DNA of 45,929 bases, taken from the NCBI GenBank assembly GCA_002255495.1, contig NCAP01000004.1, positions 1 through 45,929 of the forward strand, written 5' to 3'. The notes below the pieces were generated by a model that worked only from the letters and a program-made list of their open reading frames with translations, was not told the DNA's origin and ran no database searches. Below, in pieces: positions 43,727 to 45,929 of the stretch. Origin of the DNA: Rhodospirillales bacterium 20-60-12. Its GTDB lineage: Bacteria; Pseudomonadota; Alphaproteobacteria; Acetobacterales; Acetobacteraceae. Within the stretch, counting starts at the first letter, position 1. Each line of letters opens with the position of its first letter. A program made the translations under genes and the position numbers.

Positions 43727-44524
43727 GGGGGAGGAAAAAAGTTCTTTTTGTGAACAAAAAGAACCAAAAAAACATCGCTCATTTGGACTGTGCTTTTGAA
43801 GCATTACTGACCAAATACTTGGACAATTATGCATCCCTGTGTGGAAAAGGATAACTTTTTCAAATAGACTGGTCTCAATGGTAAGTCGGTCAATTCTGAT
43901 CTCCTGCTCCTGACCAGGATCCATTCCCTCTACAATAATGACGAGCCAATATGCCTCGCAGGGTTCGTAATCAGAGACTCTTCTCTCCTTTGTCTCAACG
44001 ATTTCTCTGACAGTGTTTTCGTCCGTTGGCAGAACACTAAAAACTTGTGCTATTTGCCATTTCGTATCCAACAATCCTGACGTGCTACGTTGAATAGTAG
44101 ATATTTCGGGCATCCTATGTCCAACTGAGCGTAGATCGATATAGGGACTGAATCGCTCATTCGGTAATTTGGCGATATCTGCCAAATATTGTCCCAGCTC
44201 TTCTACGTTTCGCGGATCGATCGGGTGTTCCGGATTAAAGCTGGCCGTTAATCCAAACGGTACTACGCCGTTGTCGATATGATGCGTATAAGCGAGTTCA
44301 ACAATACGCTCACGCAAGGGGCGTTGTCTTTGCTCACTTTCATTTATTGAGCCCGATTGCCTATATAAATGCGTTATTTCAATACCGATCTTACGTTTTC
44401 CCGATAATATAACATCAGGTTTGTCGCGATATTCTATTTGTCCGTCTGGCAAATGGGAATATTGACGGAAACACCCAAAATATTGACGCTCGTGGACCGC
44501 TTTTGGCGGCTTCGGCACAATCAT
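43631..44524 (-). CDS. Unrecognised protein, possible PD-(D/E)XK-like nuclease
   Basis: A 297-residue frame starting at an ATG at 44522-44524 after GAGGA. No family is recognised with confidence. Residues 36-52 read PDVILSGKRKIGIEITH, which resembles the PD...(D/E)xK core of restriction-like nucleases with Thr in place of Lys. Codon use is AT-rich, unlike the preceding 43 kb, which points to acquisition. After about residue 245 the frame crosses hairpin repeat copy 2 (whose U-run would end the transcript near 43735) and then runs antisense through the LysR 3' end; the last 50 residues are probably not native. The true end may be near 43774. Confidence 0.55.
   Translation of the reverse strand: MIVPKPPKAVHERQYFGCFRQYSHLPDGQIEYRDKPDVILSGKRKIGIEITHLYRQSGSINESEQRQRPLRERIVELAYTHHIDNGVVPFGLTASFNPEHPIDPRNVEELGQYLADIAKLPNERFSPYIDLRSVGHRMPEISTIQRSTSGLLDTKWQIAQVFSVLPTDENTVREIVETKERRVSDYEPCEAYWLVIIVEGMDPGQEQEIRIDRLTIETSLFEKVILFHTGMHNCPSIWSVMLQKHSPNERCFFGSFCSQKELFSSPLPGFVELVLRLFAGGEFVAGEGDEMVDGGGE
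43735..43773 (-). repeat. Hairpin repeat, copy 2, terminator-like on the minus strand
   Basis: GTTCTTTTTGT (43741-43751) pairs with ACAAAAAGAAC (43754-43764). Read on the minus strand the element begins with a T7 run (complement of 43766-43772) and the hairpin is followed directly by T6 (complement of 43735-43740), so it could act as an intrinsic terminator for the 44524 gene. Relative to copy 1 it is inverted, and the outer stem pairs are changed on both sides so pairing is kept. Confidence 0.75.
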
Positions 44525-44594
44525 TCCTCATTAAAAATGTTGGTTAAAGACGAGTTACGATCAACCACCTTATCAATGTTGGATTATTCATAGA

Positions 44595-44619
44595 GTTTTT
44601 TGGTCCTTTTTTGCAAAGG
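44595..44619 (+). repeat. Hairpin repeat, degenerate copy 3
   Basis: A G-T6-GG run (44595-44603) followed by CCTTT (44605-44609)/AAAGG (44615-44619) has the same order of T-run and hairpin as copy 1, with a shorter stem. With copy 2 it brackets the AT-rich 44524 gene in opposite orientation. The match is weak and could be chance in AT-rich DNA. Confidence 0.35.
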
Positions 44620-44628
44620 CGATATTAT
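44600..44628 (+). promoter_or_regulatory. Candidate sigma-70 promoter for the small exported protein
   Basis: TTGGTC (44600-44605) and TATTAT (44623-44628) are separated by 17 bases. The gene begins 60 bases downstream with AGGTGG before its ATG. It overlaps the degenerate repeat copy 3. Confidence 0.35.
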
Positions 44629-44688
44629 ACTTGCCAAACCCACCACTAAGTATGGTATGCTGCCTCCAGCAACAAACAGGTGGCTAAA

Positions 44689-44874
44689 ATGGCTGATCGG
44701 TATACTAAGTCAGTTCTGACAGTTATCGCGGTGGCTTTGTCAGTGATTGCGTTGCGGGGCACGTTTCCCTCCGCGCATGCCCAGTCCGACGGGCCGGTGC
44801 ATGTAATTGTGGACAGCGTTGCCTCATATGCCTTGCAGTATGCCGGCCCTCTTACGGTTACAGTTCAGCAGTGA
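44689..44874 (+). CDS. Small exported protein
   Basis: A 61-residue protein. The ATG at 44689 follows AGGTGG; an in-frame GTG at 44680 would overlap that site. MADRYTKSVLTVIAVALSVI begins a signal peptide or membrane anchor, with likely cleavage after AHA near residue 33. The mature part is about 28 residues (start QSDGPVHVIVDSVASYALQY). A DRYTK-x-VLTVIA start is shared by small conserved hypothetical proteins I have seen in various bacteria, but no function is known to me. Its stop abuts the stop of the convergent zinc-ribbon gene. Confidence 0.6.
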   Translation: MADRYTKSVLTVIAVALSVIALRGTFPSAHAQSDGPVHVIVDSVASYALQYAGPLTVTVQQ

Positions 44875-45069
44875 TCACGCCGTTGTTTTTGGGGCTGGCC
44901 ATGGCATCGCCTCAATAAGGCGATACCGTGGAATGCGGCTTGCGTTCCAACTGGCAAGCGTAAGTCCGCATACGCTGCATTCAAACGTGTCGTTGTCACG
45001 AAACGTAAGCTTTGTCTCGCTCACCTCGTAAACAGAGGAACACTGAGAACAGATTTCGCGCTTATTCAT
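44875..45069 (-). CDS. Small zinc-ribbon protein
   Basis: A 64-residue protein with two CxxC knuckles, C7/C10 in ICSQCSSVYEV and C31/C34 in FECSVCGLTL, spaced 20 residues apart as in zinc ribbons. Such domains bind nucleic acid or protein partners. The ATG (45067-45069) overlaps the stop of the 57-residue gene by eight bases, so it is translationally coupled to it. It is last in a minus-strand cassette with a PIN-domain gene. No family name is assigned. Confidence 0.65.
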   Translation of the reverse strand: MNKREICSQCSSVYEVSETKLTFRDNDTFECSVCGLTLASWNASRIPRYRLIEAMPWPAPKTTA

Positions 45070-45235
45070 CTTTTACCTCTTTATTTTGACCTTTAGGCTT
45101 GTGCCCAGCCAAACCCTTAAGCTTCTCGTCAAACGCAGCTTCGTCCTCGTCCGCCTCCATCTGGCGGGCGGCTTCTTTGAAGCGGTCGATTTGTGGCTCT
45201 TTCAAGCTGGGCTCTCGTTTGCTATTTTTGTCCAT
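45062..45235 (-). CDS. Charged 57-residue conserved-type protein
   Basis: A small open frame with an ATG at 45233-45235 and a TAA at 45062-45064, giving 57 residues. It is highly charged: a basic start (MDKNSKREPSLKEPQ), an acidic middle (QMEADEDEAAFDEKL) and a Lys-rich tail. It is probably helical. The start lies inside the end of the PIN gene (14-base overlap) and its end overlaps the zinc-ribbon start. Small proteins with a similar DExAFDEKLKxLA pattern are common next to accessory genes; their role is unknown to me. Conserved overlaps on both sides support its being real. Confidence 0.6.
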   Translation of the reverse strand: MDKNSKREPSLKEPQIDRFKEAARQMEADEDEAAFDEKLKGLAGHKPKGQNKEVKDE

Positions 45236-45767
45236 CACTGAATTCCAATTCTAGCTGAGCGATAGATGGCGGCAATGGACAGTCGCCAACGCCCACAACT
45301 TGAAGTCCATACCTGCGCGCAAAATTTCCTTGGTTATGGTCGTCGGTGTATAGCGTTTTGGCTCCTTGTGAGACCGCAATTGCAACAATCTGCTTATCGT
45401 ATTTTATTTTAGCCCACGTTCCATCTGTCTGAGGCTTGATGGCAGGACATTTTTTGGCTGCACCGACCATTATAGCACCCTCAGCTGCAGCAATTTCATC
45501 GAAGTTCGATATGCGGAAAACCTTCGCTTTCTTCATTATTCTTATCCATTCTTGACCCGCTTCGACGCCTGCCCGCACATAAATTTCACTTAGGGCAGGC
45601 GTCGGAACGATTATGGTTGTTCCGGATTTTTCAATATCATCAAAAAGAAGCTGAACTCTTTCCGGAACGTGCTTAATCAAGGCGCCATTTTCATCTAGTG
45701 GGACAGACACCTGTCCCGGAGGGGCAAAAAGATATAATAGAAATGTAGCGTCGAACGCGACGCTCAA
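45222..45767 (-). CDS. PIN-domain protein (VapC-like nuclease fold)
   Basis: A 181-residue protein starting at TTG 45765-45767, overlapping the upstream stop as TTGA. The acidic residues of a PIN nuclease centre are in place: D6 in AFDATFLLYL, E61 in PALSEIYVRAG, D124 in KYDKQIVAIA and D142/D143 in YTDDHNQGNFARRYG. It is longer than a typical VapC (about 130 residues), with an inserted segment around 85-120. PIN proteins cut RNA, and many are toxins. No standard VapB-like antitoxin is visible; the partner could be the gene running off the edge. Confidence 0.75.
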   Translation of the reverse strand: MSVAFDATFLLYLFAPPGQVSVPLDENGALIKHVPERVQLLFDDIEKSGTTIIVPTPALSEIYVRAGVEAGQEWIRIMKKAKVFRISNFDEIAAAEGAIMVGAAKKCPAIKPQTDGTWAKIKYDKQIVAIAVSQGAKTLYTDDHNQGNFARRYGLQVVGVGDCPLPPSIAQLELEFSDGQK

Positions 45768-45929
45768 TGTATATCGCCATCTTTGTAACGATCGCCCATC
45801 ATTTCAGCCCATACATCAGAGCCGGACTGAAATTGAGATGGTATAGACCTGAGCTCTCGAACAACAGAAGACAATGGCCGTTGATCTAATTGCTCGTGAG
45901 AAACAATAGTGAACGCTTTAAGCCTCCAT
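45764..45929 (-). CDS. Unidentified gene upstream of the PIN gene (3' end only)
   Basis: A frame open from the right edge to a TGA at 45764-45766, giving 54 C-terminal residues. Parts read WRLKAFTIVSHEQL, SVVRELRSIPSQFQ and DVWAEMMGDRYKDGDIH. Its stop overlaps the TTG start of the PIN gene, so the two are co-translated and probably functionally linked. It is not recognised as a known antitoxin family from this fragment. Confidence 0.5.
   Translation of the reverse strand, partial: WRLKAFTIVSHEQLDQRPLSSVVRELRSIPSQFQSGSDVWAEMMGDRYKDGDIH

Noticed and set aside
44595-44619. Treating copies 2 and 3 of the hairpin repeat as ends of a defined transposon.
   Set aside because: Copy 3 is degenerate, no transposase lies between them and no target duplication was found, so only a tentative repeat is reported.

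Overview
The window looks like the chromosome of a heterotrophic alphaproteobacterium. The GC-rich coding, the fructose PTS/Entner-Doudoroff gene set, the OprB porin, the NasT/NasS-type nitrate genes and the short T-run/hairpin intergenic repeats best fit the Acetobacteraceae (an Acidiphilium/Acidocella/Acidisoma-like organism). The family is an inference from gene content; the genus cannot be fixed from the sequence alone. No tRNA, rRNA, CRISPR array or insertion sequence is visible.

Layout. (1) 1-2842: edge of a probable DMT permease, a DUF4236 protein, a DUF445 membrane protein and a D-2-hydroxyacid dehydrogenase. (2) 2948-11538: assimilatory nitrate island with nasT-nasS (sensor/antiterminator), a NarK-type transporter, nirB-nirD and a nitrate reductase. 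A sigma-54 promoter followed by a two-hairpin ANTAR target leader precedes the transporter. (3) 11563-12861: two cupins and a DUF2147 protein. (4) 12907-14985: a glutathione transferase divergent from an intracellular PHB depolymerase. (5) 14975-28416: a LacI-family regulator divergent from fruB-fruK-fruA-oprB-zwf-edd-eda-pgi, i.e. fructose capture, phosphorylation and the Entner-Doudoroff route in one run of genes, with paired operator palindromes in the divergent region. (6) 28404-34999: acyl-CoA ligase and thiolase (minus strand) divergent from a TRAP transporter (binding protein plus fused QM permease) and a short-chain dehydrogenase. This is probably an uptake and CoA-dependent degradation locus for an unidentified acid. 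(7) 35062-43726: purine catabolism, with guaD, a Tsx-like outer-membrane channel, a BMP-family binding protein and xdhA-xdhB on the minus strand, and a divergent LysR regulator next to guaD.

(8) 43727-45929: a visibly more AT-rich accessory tail. It holds an unrecognised 297-codon gene with a PD-(D/E)XK-like N terminus, a small exported protein and an overlapping minus-strand cassette (a gene running off the edge, a PIN-domain protein, a 57-residue charged protein and a 64-residue zinc ribbon). Hairpin repeats with covarying stems occur at 35070-35102 and 43735-43773, with a degenerate copy at 44595-44619.

The most interesting signals are the sigma-54/ANTAR leader of the nitrate operon, the covarying hairpin repeat that supplies protein tails, the structured DNA upstream of xdhA, and the overlapping PIN/zinc-ribbon cassette at the right edge.
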